64,000 bases of DNA from Methylovirgula sp963708155 (GCA_963708155.1 OY970183.1:2294001-2358000); one strand, 5' to 3'. Shown: positions 10,294 to 18,783, counted from the stretch's first letter. Notes: generated by a model not told the origin, from the sequence alone. Numbers and translations are program-made.

Positions 10294-11054
10294 CTGTCGG
10301 CAATGTTGCTATCGTGGGGCTGGGGCCGGGTCCACATGATCTGATGACTTTCGAGGCCGACGCGGTTATCCGGCGCGCTAGCGATCTGGTTGGCTACGGT
10401 CCTTATCTTGACCGGCTTCCGTTGCTGCCCGGACAGAGGCGGCACGGAAGCGACAATCGCGTGGAGCTCGATCGCGCACAGGCTGCACTCAATCTAGCGC
10501 TTGAGGGGGCCCGAGTTGCGGTTGTTTCGGGAGGCGATCCAGGCGTATTCGCCATGGCCGCGGCAGTTTTCGAAGCGGTGGAGATGGGTGATCCTCGCTG
10601 GCGGGATCTGGACATAGAGGTGCATCCAGGGGTTTCGGCCATGCTTGCAGTCGCTGCGCGGCTTGGCGCTCCGCTGGGGCATGATTTCGCGGTGATGTCC
10701 TTGTCCGATAACCTGAAACCGTGGGAGATGATTGCGCGTCGCCTCACGGCGGCGGCGGAGGCCGATTTCGTATTGGCACTCTATAATCCTGCCTCGAAGG
10801 CGCGGCCGCAACTGATTCACGACGCATTCGCGCTGTTAGGTAGCCTCAAGCCCGCGAACACTCTTGTGGCCTTCGCGCGAGCCGTGAACCGCCCCGACGA
10901 GAGGATCCATGTCACGACGCTCGCTGAGGCTGATCCAGCTTTGGCCGATATGAGCACGTTGGTGCTCATAGGTTCTTGCGAGACGCGCCGCATAGAGCGT
11001 CAAGCCGGAGCCTGCTGGATTTATTCGCCGCGCAGCTATGGGACGGGGCGATGA
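10290..11054 (+). CDS. cobJ: Precorrin-3B C17-methyltransferase CobJ
   Basis: SAM-dependent methylase that methylates C17 and drives ring contraction, giving precorrin-4. At 254 residues it shows VAIVGLGPGPHDLMT at the N-terminus, then VVSGGDPGVFAMAAAVFEA, the HPGVSAMLAVAARLGAPLGHDF segment and ALYNPASKARP, all typical of CobJ. The start overlaps cobI by ATGA. The 3' end overlaps the convergent cobK by 19 bases, so this is the last gene before the inverted segment. Confidence 0.96.
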   Translation: MTVGNVAIVGLGPGPHDLMTFEADAVIRRASDLVGYGPYLDRLPLLPGQRRHGSDNRVELDRAQAALNLALEGARVAVVSGGDPGVFAMAAAVFEAVEMGDPRWRDLDIEVHPGVSAMLAVAARLGAPLGHDFAVMSLSDNLKPWEMIARRLTAAAEADFVLALYNPASKARPQLIHDAFALLGSLKPANTLVAFARAVNRPDERIHVTTLAEADPALADMSTLVLIGSCETRRIERQAGACWIYSPRSYGTGR

Positions 11055-11788
11055 AGATGTCGCTCCAAAAATGCGATTGTTTCGTCAAGCGTTTCGAACG
11101 ACGGCGCGTCGATGCCTTGCGGACGACGGATCAGCATAACTTCAAGTCCGAGGGCCCTGGCCGCGTCGAGTTTGGCACGCGTAGCATCGCCGCCACTATT
11201 CTTGGTGACAACGACCTCTATCTCGGCCTTGCGCATCAGGTTCAATTCATCATCAAAACTGAACGGGCCGCGTGCCAGCAGCACCTCGAACCTGGGCAAG
11301 TTCGGGCGGGGATCAGGCGGATCGATCGTGCGAATCAAATAATCATGCTGGGGCGCAGCATCGAAGGCTGGAAGTTGCAGTCGGCCAACCGTCAGAAATA
11401 CACGTCGCGGAGTATTGCCGATCCCAAATGCTGCGCTTTTGGCATCGACAAAACTGCGCCAGCGGTCGCCGGGCTGGGAAGTCCACGCCGCGCGGCTAAA
11501 TACCGCGACAGGAACCTGCACGAGCTTTGCCGCCGCCGCCGCGTTCGCGGATATCTGTTCGGCAAAGGGATGGGTCGCATCGATCACCGCGTCGATGGCT
11601 TCTTCGCGGAGGAAATTCGCAAGACCCTGGAACCCACCGAAGCCGCCGACGCGATTGCGAATTTGCGGGAGCACGGGCGATTTCGTCCGTCCTGCGAGAG
11701 AAAGAATGGGATCGAAACGGGTATCGCGGCTCAGCCGTGCGGCAAGCGCACTCGCTTGTGCCGTGCCGCCTAGGATCAAAACGCGCAT
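11036..11788 (-). CDS. cobK: Precorrin-6A reductase CobK
   Basis: NADPH-dependent reductase of precorrin-6A to precorrin-6B. The open frame runs up to 11923, but the ATG at 11788 (MRVLILGGTAQASALAARL) gives the normal 250 residues with the nucleotide-binding ILGGT at the very N-terminus. DATHPFAEQISANA is the CobK signature, and VTKNSGG lies near the C-terminus. It is the only core pathway gene between cobW and cobM on the minus strand. Its stop overlaps cobJ by 19 bases and its start codon shares the four bases CATG (11786-11789) with the cobL start, so it has no separate promoter space. Confidence 0.95.
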   Translation of the reverse strand: MRVLILGGTAQASALAARLSRDTRFDPILSLAGRTKSPVLPQIRNRVGGFGGFQGLANFLREEAIDAVIDATHPFAEQISANAAAAAKLVQVPVAVFSRAAWTSQPGDRWRSFVDAKSAAFGIGNTPRRVFLTVGRLQLPAFDAAPQHDYLIRTIDPPDPRPNLPRFEVLLARGPFSFDDELNLMRKAEIEVVVTKNSGGDATRAKLDAARALGLEVMLIRRPQGIDAPSFETLDETIAFLERHLHRPVP

Positions 11789-13034
11789 GATAGCTTCACC
11801 ACTTAGCCAGACCCCGAGCGCGCCGCTACCGGCGCCCGGCCGCTGGCTGACTATTATAGGCATCGGCGAAGATGGTCTTGAAGGCCTTTCTCCTGCAGCC
11901 CGGGAATTATTGGCGCAAGCCAAATTTATTGTTTCCGGCGCACGTCACCTTGAACTGCTTGGGCCTACAAAGGCCGAAACATTGCAATGGCCATCGCCAT
12001 TCGAAGCAGGTCTAGAAGCAATTCGTTCGCGGCGCGGCACGCCCGTGTGTGTACTCGCTTCCGGCGACCCATTTTTTTATGGTGTTGGGGCGAGTTTGGC
12101 CGGCAGCATCAGTCCCGATGAGATGACCTGCGTACCGGCGCCTTCCTCGCTGAGCCTGGCCGCCGCAAGGCTTGGCTGGCCGTTACAAGACTGTGAAGTC
12201 ATATCGCTGCACGGGCGTCGATTTGAACGGATTATTCCCTATCTTCGGCCCAGGGCAAAGCTTCTCGTATTATCCTGGGATGCCGAAACGCCGAGAAAGC
12301 TCGCGGATCTTTTGATTACGCGAAGTCTTGGCGCATCCAGCTTCTTTGTATTGGAGGCGCTGGGCGGCAAGAACGAACGTTTGCGGGCAAGCACTGCGGC
12401 TGGCTTCGCCTCAAGTGACATTGCGCCTCTCAACCTTGTTGCGATCGAGGTCGTCGCAAACCCGGGCGCGCAATTCATTCCGGTAACATGCGGTCTTCCC
12501 GATTCTTTCTACGAATCTGATGGACAGCTTACTAAGCGTGAGGTTCGTGCCGCGACGCTCTCGGCGCTAGCGCCTTGGCCAGGAGCTTGCCTATGGGACA
12601 TTGGAGCCGGCTGCGGATCAGTGGCCATAGAATGGATGCTGGCGCATCCTCGCAACCGGGCCTTTGCCATCGAAGTTCGTGCCGACAGGGCGGCGCGAAT
12701 CGCACGCAACGCGGTCTCGCTCGGAGTTCCGGATCTTGAGGTTCTGAAAGGGGACGCGCTCGCTCTGATGCCGCAGCTTCCGAGCCCCGACGCGATTTTT
12801 GTGGGTGGCGGCGGAGCTGAAGTGATCGATGCCGCGTGGAGCTACCTTCCATCTGGGCGTCGCTTCGTCGCGAATGCGGTGACGATAGAAACACAATCGC
12901 TACTTGCTGAACGATATGCACAGTACGGCGGTGATTTAGTTTCACTCAATATCGCCCACGCGCAGCCAATTGGCGCGTATCAGGCGTGGCGTCCGGCACT
13001 ACCCGTCGTACAGTGGGCGGTGACAAAGCCATGA
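11787..13034 (+). CDS. cobL: Precorrin-6Y C5,15-methyltransferase (decarboxylating) CobL
   Basis: Bifunctional fusion of a CbiE-type methylase (about residues 18-215) and a CbiT-type Rossmann methylase (about 235-416) that methylates C5 and C15 and removes the ring-C acetate carboxyl. The start is taken at the ATG at 11787 (MIASPLSQTP...), giving 415 residues. The open frame extends further up, but that stretch is antisense to cobK. CbiE landmarks are TIIGIGEDGLEGLSPAA and LASGDPFFYGVGA. The CbiT SAM motif is LWDIGAGCGSVAIEW. The N-terminal Ser/Pro stretch before GRWLTIIG is longer than usual. It overlaps cobE by ATGA. Confidence 0.94.
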   Translation: MIASPLSQTPSAPLPAPGRWLTIIGIGEDGLEGLSPAARELLAQAKFIVSGARHLELLGPTKAETLQWPSPFEAGLEAIRSRRGTPVCVLASGDPFFYGVGASLAGSISPDEMTCVPAPSSLSLAAARLGWPLQDCEVISLHGRRFERIIPYLRPRAKLLVLSWDAETPRKLADLLITRSLGASSFFVLEALGGKNERLRASTAAGFASSDIAPLNLVAIEVVANPGAQFIPVTCGLPDSFYESDGQLTKREVRAATLSALAPWPGACLWDIGAGCGSVAIEWMLAHPRNRAFAIEVRADRAARIARNAVSLGVPDLEVLKGDALALMPQLPSPDAIFVGGGGAEVIDAAWSYLPSGRRFVANAVTIETQSLLAERYAQYGGDLVSLNIAHAQPIGAYQAWRPALPVVQWAVTKP

Positions 13035-13411
13035 TTGCGATAGGTGTTGGTTGCCGCCGTGGCGCGACGAAGAATTCTATTATTGCAGCTATTCAGGACA
13101 CGCTGTCGGGCATCTTTGTCGGCGATGATGCGCTTGAGCTATTCAGTGTCGAGGACAAACGCGGCGAGCTCGGTCTGATCGACGCCGCAACGGCACTGGG
13201 AGTACCGCTGGAATTCCTGCCGCGTGCCTCATTGCGGCGTGTCGATAAAGCGATCGTGACTCCGTCTCATCGGGCCGTCGCCGCTCTTGGGCTGACCTCG
13301 ATTTCGGAAGCGTCCGCGCTGGTCGGCGCGGGGCGCGGAGCGATTCTGATTATGCCGCGTATCGTATGTCAGGGCGTCACGTGTGCTGCTGCTCGCGGGG
13401 AGGGACGATGA
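13031..13411 (+). CDS. cobE: Cobalamin biosynthesis protein CobE (CbiG C-terminal-like)
   Basis: A 126-residue protein matching the CobE/CbiG_C family, a corrin-binding accessory protein of the aerobic pathway whose exact role is not settled. The start is the ATG at 13031, overlapping the cobL stop as ATGA; a longer open frame upstream is within cobL. Typical features are the opening IGVGCRRGATKNSIIAAI, LGLIDAATALGVPLEFLPR, and the C-terminal IVCQGVTCAAARG. It also overlaps cobM by ATGA, so it is translationally embedded in the operon. Confidence 0.9.
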   Translation: MIAIGVGCRRGATKNSIIAAIQDTLSGIFVGDDALELFSVEDKRGELGLIDAATALGVPLEFLPRASLRRVDKAIVTPSHRAVAALGLTSISEASALVGAGRGAILIMPRIVCQGVTCAAARGEGR

Positions 13412-14169
13412 CGATTCATTTTATTGGAGCGGGGCCGGGGGCCCCGGACCTGATCACGATTAGGGGCCGCGATCTTATCGCGCGCTGCAAGGTGTGCCTT
13501 TATGCCGGCTCTTTAGTACCGTCGGAGATCCTGTCGTATTGTCCGTCCGGTGCCAGGATTGTCGATACCGCGCCATTGGCGCTTGAGACAATCATCGGAG
13601 AATTCAAACAAGCGACAGACAAAGGGGAGGACGTAGCGCGGCTCCATTCTGGAGATCTGAGCGTATGGAGCGCGATGGGTGAACAGCTGCGCGAATTGGA
13701 CACTTTGGGCATTCCCTACACGGTCACGCCCGGTGTCCCAAGCTTTGCAGCCGCCGCCGCACTATTAGGGCGCGAGTTGACGTTGCCAGAGATTGCACAA
13801 TCGCTCGTCCTAACGCGCACCGGCGGGCGCGCCTCGTCCATGCCGCCCAAAGAGACTTTGTCGAATTTTGCGGCCACCGGAGCTACTCTAGCTATCCATC
13901 TATCTATTCACGCCCTCGACCGAGTGGTCGAACAGCTCCTGCCGTTTTATGGAGAGGACTGTCCCGTCGCCGTTGTTTATCGCGCAAGCTGGCCGGATGA
14001 ACGAGTGATTGAAGGAACACTCGGAGGCATAAGCGCCGACGTGTCCGTCACAGGACTTGAGCGTACAGCGCTGATTCTGGTTGGCCGGGTTCTTGCCGTG
14101 AGGGACTTTCGTAAAAGTGCGCTCTACGATATCGATTATCAGCGGCGATTTAGGGGTGCGCCTCGATGA
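13408..14169 (+). CDS. cobM: Precorrin-4 C11-methyltransferase CobM
   Basis: SAM-dependent methylase that forms precorrin-5 by C11 methylation. The start at 13408 (ATGA overlap with cobE) gives 253 residues and places HFIGAGPGAPDLITIRGRDLI at the N-terminus, as in the family. ARLHSGDLSVWSAMGEQ and VTPGVPSFAAAAALLGRELT are the CobM-specific methylase motifs. A short cbiD-like fragment lies antisense immediately downstream, before cobA. Confidence 0.96.
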   Translation: MTIHFIGAGPGAPDLITIRGRDLIARCKVCLYAGSLVPSEILSYCPSGARIVDTAPLALETIIGEFKQATDKGEDVARLHSGDLSVWSAMGEQLRELDTLGIPYTVTPGVPSFAAAAALLGRELTLPEIAQSLVLTRTGGRASSMPPKETLSNFAATGATLAIHLSIHALDRVVEQLLPFYGEDCPVAVVYRASWPDERVIEGTLGGISADVSVTGLERTALILVGRVLAVRDFRKSALYDIDYQRRFRGAPR

Positions 14170-14360
14170 AGCGCGCGTGTTCCAGTCGTAGCGAGCATTT
14201 CTCCGCCGCGATCTGCGACAAAAATTTCGAGGCTTGTGGCACCGCCGTCGACGCAGTTGGCGCCGGTTTTCCAGCCTGCTCTGGCAATGTGAGCGGCGAG
14301 GTCAACGCCTGCCGCCGCTGCCGGGTTGTGAAGATAACTCTTGATGCCCCTGTTGGGAAC
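14139..14360 (-). pseudogene. Probable remnant of a CbiD-type C1-methyltransferase (C-terminal fragment)
   Basis: The 170-base gap between cobM and cobA has a minus-strand frame whose protein contains AAGVDLAAHIARAG, then SLEIFVADRGGEMLATTG. From memory of the family this matches, without gaps over about 45 residues, the extreme C-terminus of CbiD (cobalt-precorrin-5B C1-methyltransferase), which reads AAG-hydrophobic-xL, then V-E-V-x-V-x-DR-x-G. Nothing upstream of it (inside cobA antisense) resembles the rest of CbiD, so it would be a truncated relic. The plus-strand 65-residue frame at 14166-14363 is probably its antisense shadow. The assignment rests on recalled family patterns, not on a search. 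Confidence 0.45.
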
Positions 14361-15150
14361 TGAAGCGATGCCTCCGAACGAATTCAAGGAGCTCCCCTTT
14401 GAGGAGGGCACTGTTTGGCTGGTCGGCGCGGGTCCGGGAGACCCAGGCCTCCTGACTATCCACGCCGCAAGTGCGCTTCGGCGTGCCGATGTCATCGTTC
14501 ATGATGCGCTTGTCTCGGATGGCGTTATGGCACTTGCCTCGGAGAAGGCACGGCTGGAGTTCGCCGGAAAGCGCGGCGGGCGCCCATCGCACAGTCAGCG
14601 CGACATATCACTTCGCCTAATCGAGTTGGCAAAGCAGGGTTATCGTGTGCTGCGGCTCAAGGGCGGCGATCCGTTTATTTTTGGCCGCGGCGGCGAGGAG
14701 GCAAGGGCGCTAGCCGATGCGGGAATTCGATTTCGCGTCGTTCCAGGTATCACAGCTGGCATTGGCGGCTTGGCTTATGCGGGTATTCCAGCTACTTCAC
14801 GCGAAACGAATCAAGCGTTTGTGCTTGCTGCCGGTCATCCTGCGGCGGATGGTGAAGACCGCGTCAACTGGGAAGCCCTCGGGGCCCTGCGGCAGCCACT
14901 CGCGATCTATATGGGTCTATCGCGCCTGACGGAAATCGGTAAGCGCCTGATCGCGGGTGGTCTAGAGCCAGACAGTAAATTGGCCATAGTGACCGATGCG
15001 ACTTTGCCGACCCAGTCGGTTATTGAGACGACGCTCGCGCGCGCAATTGACGAATGCGGCGGAGTTCATGCGTCTGGACCGAGCCTTGTTGTGATTGGCG
15101 CTATTGTAGATTTACGCGGCGCGCTAGTACGTTGCCTTGAAACACCATGA
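14344..15150 (+). CDS. cobA: Uroporphyrinogen-III C-methyltransferase CobA (SUMT)
   Basis: Methylates uroporphyrinogen III at C2 and C7 to give precorrin-2, the branch point from heme to B12 and siroheme. Only the methylase domain is present, with no CysG dehydrogenase/ferrochelatase part. Motifs are VWLVGAGPGDPGLLTIHAASAL, LKGGDPFIFGRGGEE and VVPGITAGIGGLAYAGIPATSR. Two ATG starts are possible, 14344 (268 residues) and 14368 (260 residues). The second has a nearer GAAG and begins closer to the conserved region. It overlaps cobB by ATGA at 15147. Confidence 0.95.
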   Translation: MPLLGTEAMPPNEFKELPFEEGTVWLVGAGPGDPGLLTIHAASALRRADVIVHDALVSDGVMALASEKARLEFAGKRGGRPSHSQRDISLRLIELAKQGYRVLRLKGGDPFIFGRGGEEARALADAGIRFRVVPGITAGIGGLAYAGIPATSRETNQAFVLAAGHPAADGEDRVNWEALGALRQPLAIYMGLSRLTEIGKRLIAGGLEPDSKLAIVTDATLPTQSVIETTLARAIDECGGVHASGPSLVVIGAIVDLRGALVRCLETP

Positions 15151-16476
15151 CCGCACGAGGACTTGTCATCGCGGCGCCTAGATCGGGCGGCGGAAAGACG
15201 ACGCTGACGCTCGGTCTGATGCGTGCTTTTCGTCTACAGGGTCTGCGCGTCGCCGGCCTCAAGTGCGGTCCGGATTACATCGATCCGGCCTTTCACGAGG
15301 TCGCAACAGGACGAAAGAGCTTCAATGTAGACAGCTGGGCGATGCAGCCCAATTTGATCCGGGCGCTTGCCGCCGCCGCAACAGAGGACGCCGACATCCT
15401 GCTCTGCGAAGGTCTGATGGGCCTTTTTGACGGTGTCCCCGGCGAGGTTGGTCATACGGGGGCGACAGCCGATATCGCCGCTGCATTTTCTTGGCCGGTC
15501 CTGCTCGTGCTCGATGTGAGTGGTCAGTCCCAGTCGGCCGGCGCGATTGCATTAGGCTGCGCGCGCTTCGATCCGCGTATACGCATCGGCGGCGTGGTTC
15601 TTAACCGGATCGGGAGCACGCGACATGAAAGGCTCGCTACCGCCGCGATCGAAAGCGCGGGGCTGAAAGTTTTGGGCGCCCTGCCACGCGAGACGGAGAT
15701 CGTTTTACCGGAACGCCATCTCGGCCTGGTTCAGGCGGCTGAGACGCGCGGACTGGACTTCACTTCTCGAGAAGCTCGGAAAATTTGTTGCTGCCAATGT
15801 CGATTTGGAAAAAATAATAGGCGCAGCAAAAGAGAACAATAATGTGAAATCGATCGCGATGATCAAGCCCCCGGGGCAGAGAATCGCGGTCGCCTACGAC
15901 GAGGCGTTTTCTTTTCTCTACCCCCATCTCGCGGAGACCTGGCGTCAGTCGGGGGCGGAACTGGTGCTCTTTTCGCCGCTTGCCGACGAAGCGCCCCCTG
16001 CGGACTGTGACATGTGTTGGTTGCCCGGAGGCTACCCGGAGTTACACGCTGAGCGGATCGCGCATGCGACGAATTTTCTCGCTGGCGTTCGTCGATTTGC
16101 GACATCAAAGCCGGTTCATGGCGAGTGCGGCGGCTACATGGTCCTCGGAAAAGCAATCATCGATGCCGAAGGGAGAGGGCATCGCATGCTGGGGCTGCTC
16201 GACCTCGTGACCTCTTTCGCAAAACGGCGGATGACGCTCGGGTATCGCGAGGCTCTTCTACTCAGTGATTGCGCGCTGGGGCACAGAGGCTCACGTTGGC
16301 GCGGGCATGAATTCCACTATGCGACAATTCTAGAGACCGGAGAAGACGCACCGTTTGCGCAGCTCAGCGATGCCTACGGCTCCGAGCCGACCCTAGCCGG
16401 CGGACGACGGGGCTGCGTCACTGGGAGCTTCTTTCATCTCATCGCGCCGACGGCCTCGCCCCACGAGTTGGTTTAA
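15147..16476 (+). pseudogene. cobB: Cobyrinic acid a,c-diamide synthase CobB, one +1 frameshift
   Basis: Glutamine-dependent amidotransferase that amidates carboxylates a and c of hydrogenobyrinic acid. The first frame has the P-loop APRSGGGKTTLTLG, GPDYIDPAFH and GLMGLFDGVPGE. After HLGLVQAAETRGLD the homology moves to the next frame (LLEKLGKFVAANVDLEKIIG...), which carries the glutaminase GECGGYMVLG and ends in RGCVTGSFFHLI. Removing one T at 15759-15760 turns GACTTC into GACTC and restores a protein of about 442 residues. The 3' end overlaps the convergent cobC by 84 bases. It is coupled to cobA by ATGA. Confidence 0.92.
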
Positions 16477-17559
16477 GCCTTCTAAATTGTGCCGCGTCGC
16501 AGTGTTGCTCTGCAGGGCGTTCTGCAGACGAGTCCAATCCGACTCTTGACCTGGGATGCCGAAGCGCAACCAATTGGGACGTTCTGGGAACGGGCGGACC
16601 AAAATTCCATTTTGGGCGAGAACCTTGAACCATTCATCGCATTTGGAATGCTGAACCAGCCTAAACAACGGCGTTCCGCCAAGAATTGTAAATCCGGAAG
16701 CGCCGAGCATTTCGTCCATTCTTTTAGCGTCGGATACCAGGCGTGCCGTGGCTTCTTCGAGCCAAGCCTTGTCCGATAGCGCCGCGATCCCGATTTCGAT
16801 CGCTGGCCCAGACACGGCCCAAGGGCCTATCGCGTCACGCAGCCTATTCGCCGTGCGTTCTCCGGCAACAGCAAAGCCTAATCTGACACCAGCGAGACCG
16901 TAGGCCTTTCCAAAAGATCTGAGCACGATCGCGCCGTTCTCCGGAAGCAACGGAATGAAGCTCGCTGAAGGAGACATCACGTCCATGAAGGCTTCGTCGA
17001 TGATGACTATCCCCCCACGCCGGTTAAGGGTTGCTGTGAGATCGCGAAGAAGATCGGGTCTAACGACACGGCCGTCGGGGTTGTTGGGATTTACGACTAT
17101 TGCGACATCAATTCCGGGTGAAACGAGTGATTGGAGATCTTCGACGATGGTGACCTCAGCGCCCGCGGTCCGCCAGACGGATGGATGCTCCTGATAACCG
17201 AAGCCCAAAATAGCCACGCGCCGCGCGGGAAAAAGCCACGGCATCCACTGGATCAGTGCCTGAGTTCCAGCCGCGGGGACGATTTGTCGTGGCGATCGCG
17301 AACCGTAGGCCTTCGCGGCAGCCTCTTGCAAGCGTTCAAGCGCGCTCGCCTCAGGCAATCGCTTCCAAGTCTCATCCAGGACGTTGGCTATCCGAAAAGG
17401 GACGGCATTGATGCCCGTCGAGAGATCGAGCCAGGGTATGGGAGCCATCGGATATTGGCACCGCGCGGCGCTGAGATTACCACCGTGATAAATCTCGCCC
17501 TGATCGCAATTATCATCGCTCTGCAACGTCGACGAGACCGACAGCACCGCACCCTCCAA
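16393..17559 (-). CDS. cobC: L-threonine-O-3-phosphate decarboxylase CobC
   Basis: PLP-dependent, aspartate-aminotransferase-fold enzyme that makes (R)-1-amino-2-propanol phosphate, the arm attached by CbiB/CobD. The motif order is DLSTGINAVPF near residue 45, VNPNNPDGRVV, IIDEAFMDV, and the PLP-binding Lys in SFGKAYGLAGVRLG. At 388 residues it is longer than the usual 330-360. The last 28 residues or so (VGRGRRRDEMKEAPSD...) are low-similarity sequence antisense to the conserved end of cobB, so a former stop may have been lost. It is convergent with cobB. Confidence 0.93.
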   Translation of the reverse strand: MEGAVLSVSSTLQSDDNCDQGEIYHGGNLSAARCQYPMAPIPWLDLSTGINAVPFRIANVLDETWKRLPEASALERLQEAAAKAYGSRSPRQIVPAAGTQALIQWMPWLFPARRVAILGFGYQEHPSVWRTAGAEVTIVEDLQSLVSPGIDVAIVVNPNNPDGRVVRPDLLRDLTATLNRRGGIVIIDEAFMDVMSPSASFIPLLPENGAIVLRSFGKAYGLAGVRLGFAVAGERTANRLRDAIGPWAVSGPAIEIGIAALSDKAWLEEATARLVSDAKRMDEMLGASGFTILGGTPLFRLVQHSKCDEWFKVLAQNGILVRPFPERPNWLRFGIPGQESDWTRLQNALQSNTATRHNLEGLNQLVGRGRRRDEMKEAPSDAAPSSAG

Positions 17560-18029
17560 TATATCGCCGACACTAACAGATCACTGGCGCGCCTGCATCG
17601 TCGACGGTGGCAAAATCTTATCCTAGCGCTTCATCGGGCGCAGCCGAGAATCCTTGAGGAAACGCCGGGCCCCCAACCAAGCAAGCGCGGCCATGCTGTT
17701 AGGGTCGGCGATGCGCGTCAATCGCAGCGCGACCGTCGGCTGAGCAATCGATGCTAAGGGCACGACTAAGAGAGCGGCGATCTTCCAGCATCAAACCGCG
17801 CCGTGACCGCCCCCCGATGCCGCTCGATGAGCCACCTTCCATGGCGCATCTCACGAATACTCATGGAGCTTTTGATCGGATTCGGTCGTCCCATTTTCCC
17901 CGGCTCCGTTCGGCTTATGTGCCAGTTTACCGGCGAGAGCCTCTCGGGCATAATAGCTTCGTCGATTGGCCTAACCAATTGACATTCCACACATTACGAT
18001 AGAGAAGACGCGACTGGGTCGCTTCGGGT
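17560..18029 (-). other. Intergenic region between cobC and tRNA-Gly, no confident gene
   Basis: About 470 bases with no recognisable complete gene. A minus-strand frame ending in TAG at 17623-17625 encodes a protein-like stretch (ALRLTRIADPNSMAALAWLG, then ARRFLKDS), possibly starting at a GTG near 17763 (46 residues). It could be the tail of a decayed gene or a small protein. I cannot name it. Further frames at 17751-18002 and 17766-17990 show no family features. The region should also contain the cobC promoter. Confidence 0.4.
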
Positions 18030-18103
18030 GCGGGCGTAGTTCAATGGTAGAACGGCAGCTTCCCAAGCTGCATACGAGGGTTCGATTCCCTTCGCCCGCT
18101 CCA
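18030..18103 (+). tRNA. tRNA-Gly (anticodon CCC)
   Basis: A complete cloverleaf is readable. The acceptor stem is GCGGGCG/CGCCCGC, the D-arm contains GTTCAATGGTAGAAC, and the anticodon stem GCAGC/GCTGC encloses the loop TTCCCAA, giving anticodon CCC. The T-arm carries TTCGATT, and the discriminator T is followed by an encoded CCA. It decodes GGG glycine codons. It stands alone between the cobalamin cluster and tspO, and no attachment-site duplication or integrase is visible beside it. Confidence 0.96.
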
Positions 18104-18207
18104 GCACGTGATAATCGGCCGTCCGGAGCTTGTCGGCCCACTGATTGCGCCAGCGTCGAATGACAGGTCTGATCTTGTCTCTGTCGCTTGTTAGAAGGCT
18201 GCAATCC

Positions 18208-18783
18208 TCAGAAGTTCAGTTTCCAGATTTCGAAATTAAGCGCGGAAGCGAACGCCACCCATGCGGCAAGCGGCATCAGGCAAATTGCCGCCACGGCATC
18301 CAGCCTGCTGAACGCCACGATAGTCGCTAAGATGAGCAAGAACTGCGGTACAATATCCAGTAGGCCGGCCAGCGGACTGTGCATGCCAAAAAACAAACAT
18401 GACCACAGTGCATTGAGCACCAGTTGAACAAAGAAAAGTATGAGCGCCGCCCGGCGTTCGGATCTCGATCCTGAGACCTTCATAATACGCCACACCGAAT
18501 AGGCCATCAGAATGTAGAGCGTCGTCCAAACGGGCGCGAAAATCCAATTAGGCGGGTTGAACGACGGTTTCGCCAAGCCTGCATACCATGGGACGAGATT
18601 CGGAAAAGTCGCCCACTGACCGATAAGGGATGCGGCTATTACCGGAACGACGGCAGTGCCGGCTCGAATCCATGAAGACCGATGGAATGCTTCCTGCGGC
18701 TGACGCAACACTGTACCCCACCGGTTTGATAGAATACGCGCATAGGCATATTTCGCAAAGCCTAAGCTTTGTTTTAGCTTCAA
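18208..18783 (-). CDS. tspO: TspO/MBR family tryptophan-rich sensory protein
   Basis: Five-helix membrane protein that binds and helps handle porphyrins; in alphaproteobacteria it tunes tetrapyrrole and photosynthesis gene expression. The family core starts near residue 40 (RAGTAVVPVIAASLIG) and includes WYAGLAKPSFNPPNWIFAPVWTTLYILMA, ALWSCLFFGMHSPLAGLLD and the final helix ending FEIWKLNF. At 191 residues it is longer than the usual 150-165. The first 35 or so residues are not conserved and a later non-ATG start may be used. It lies near the B12 cluster, fitting a tetrapyrrole link, but is separately transcribed. Confidence 0.93.
   Translation of the reverse strand: MKLKQSLGFAKYAYARILSNRWGTVLRQPQEAFHRSSWIRAGTAVVPVIAASLIGQWATFPNLVPWYAGLAKPSFNPPNWIFAPVWTTLYILMAYSVWRIMKVSGSRSERRAALILFFVQLVLNALWSCLFFGMHSPLAGLLDIVPQFLLILATIVAFSRLDAVAAICLMPLAAWVAFASALNFEIWKLNF

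Noticed and set aside
14166..14363. A 65-residue plus-strand frame coupled to cobM by ATGA
   Set aside because: Cys/Ala-rich with no family pattern; the minus strand of the same DNA matches CbiD better, so the overlap is probably chance.
18030..18103. tRNA-Gly as an integration site for a genomic island
   Set aside because: No integrase, no duplicated tRNA 3' end and no composition change were seen on either side.
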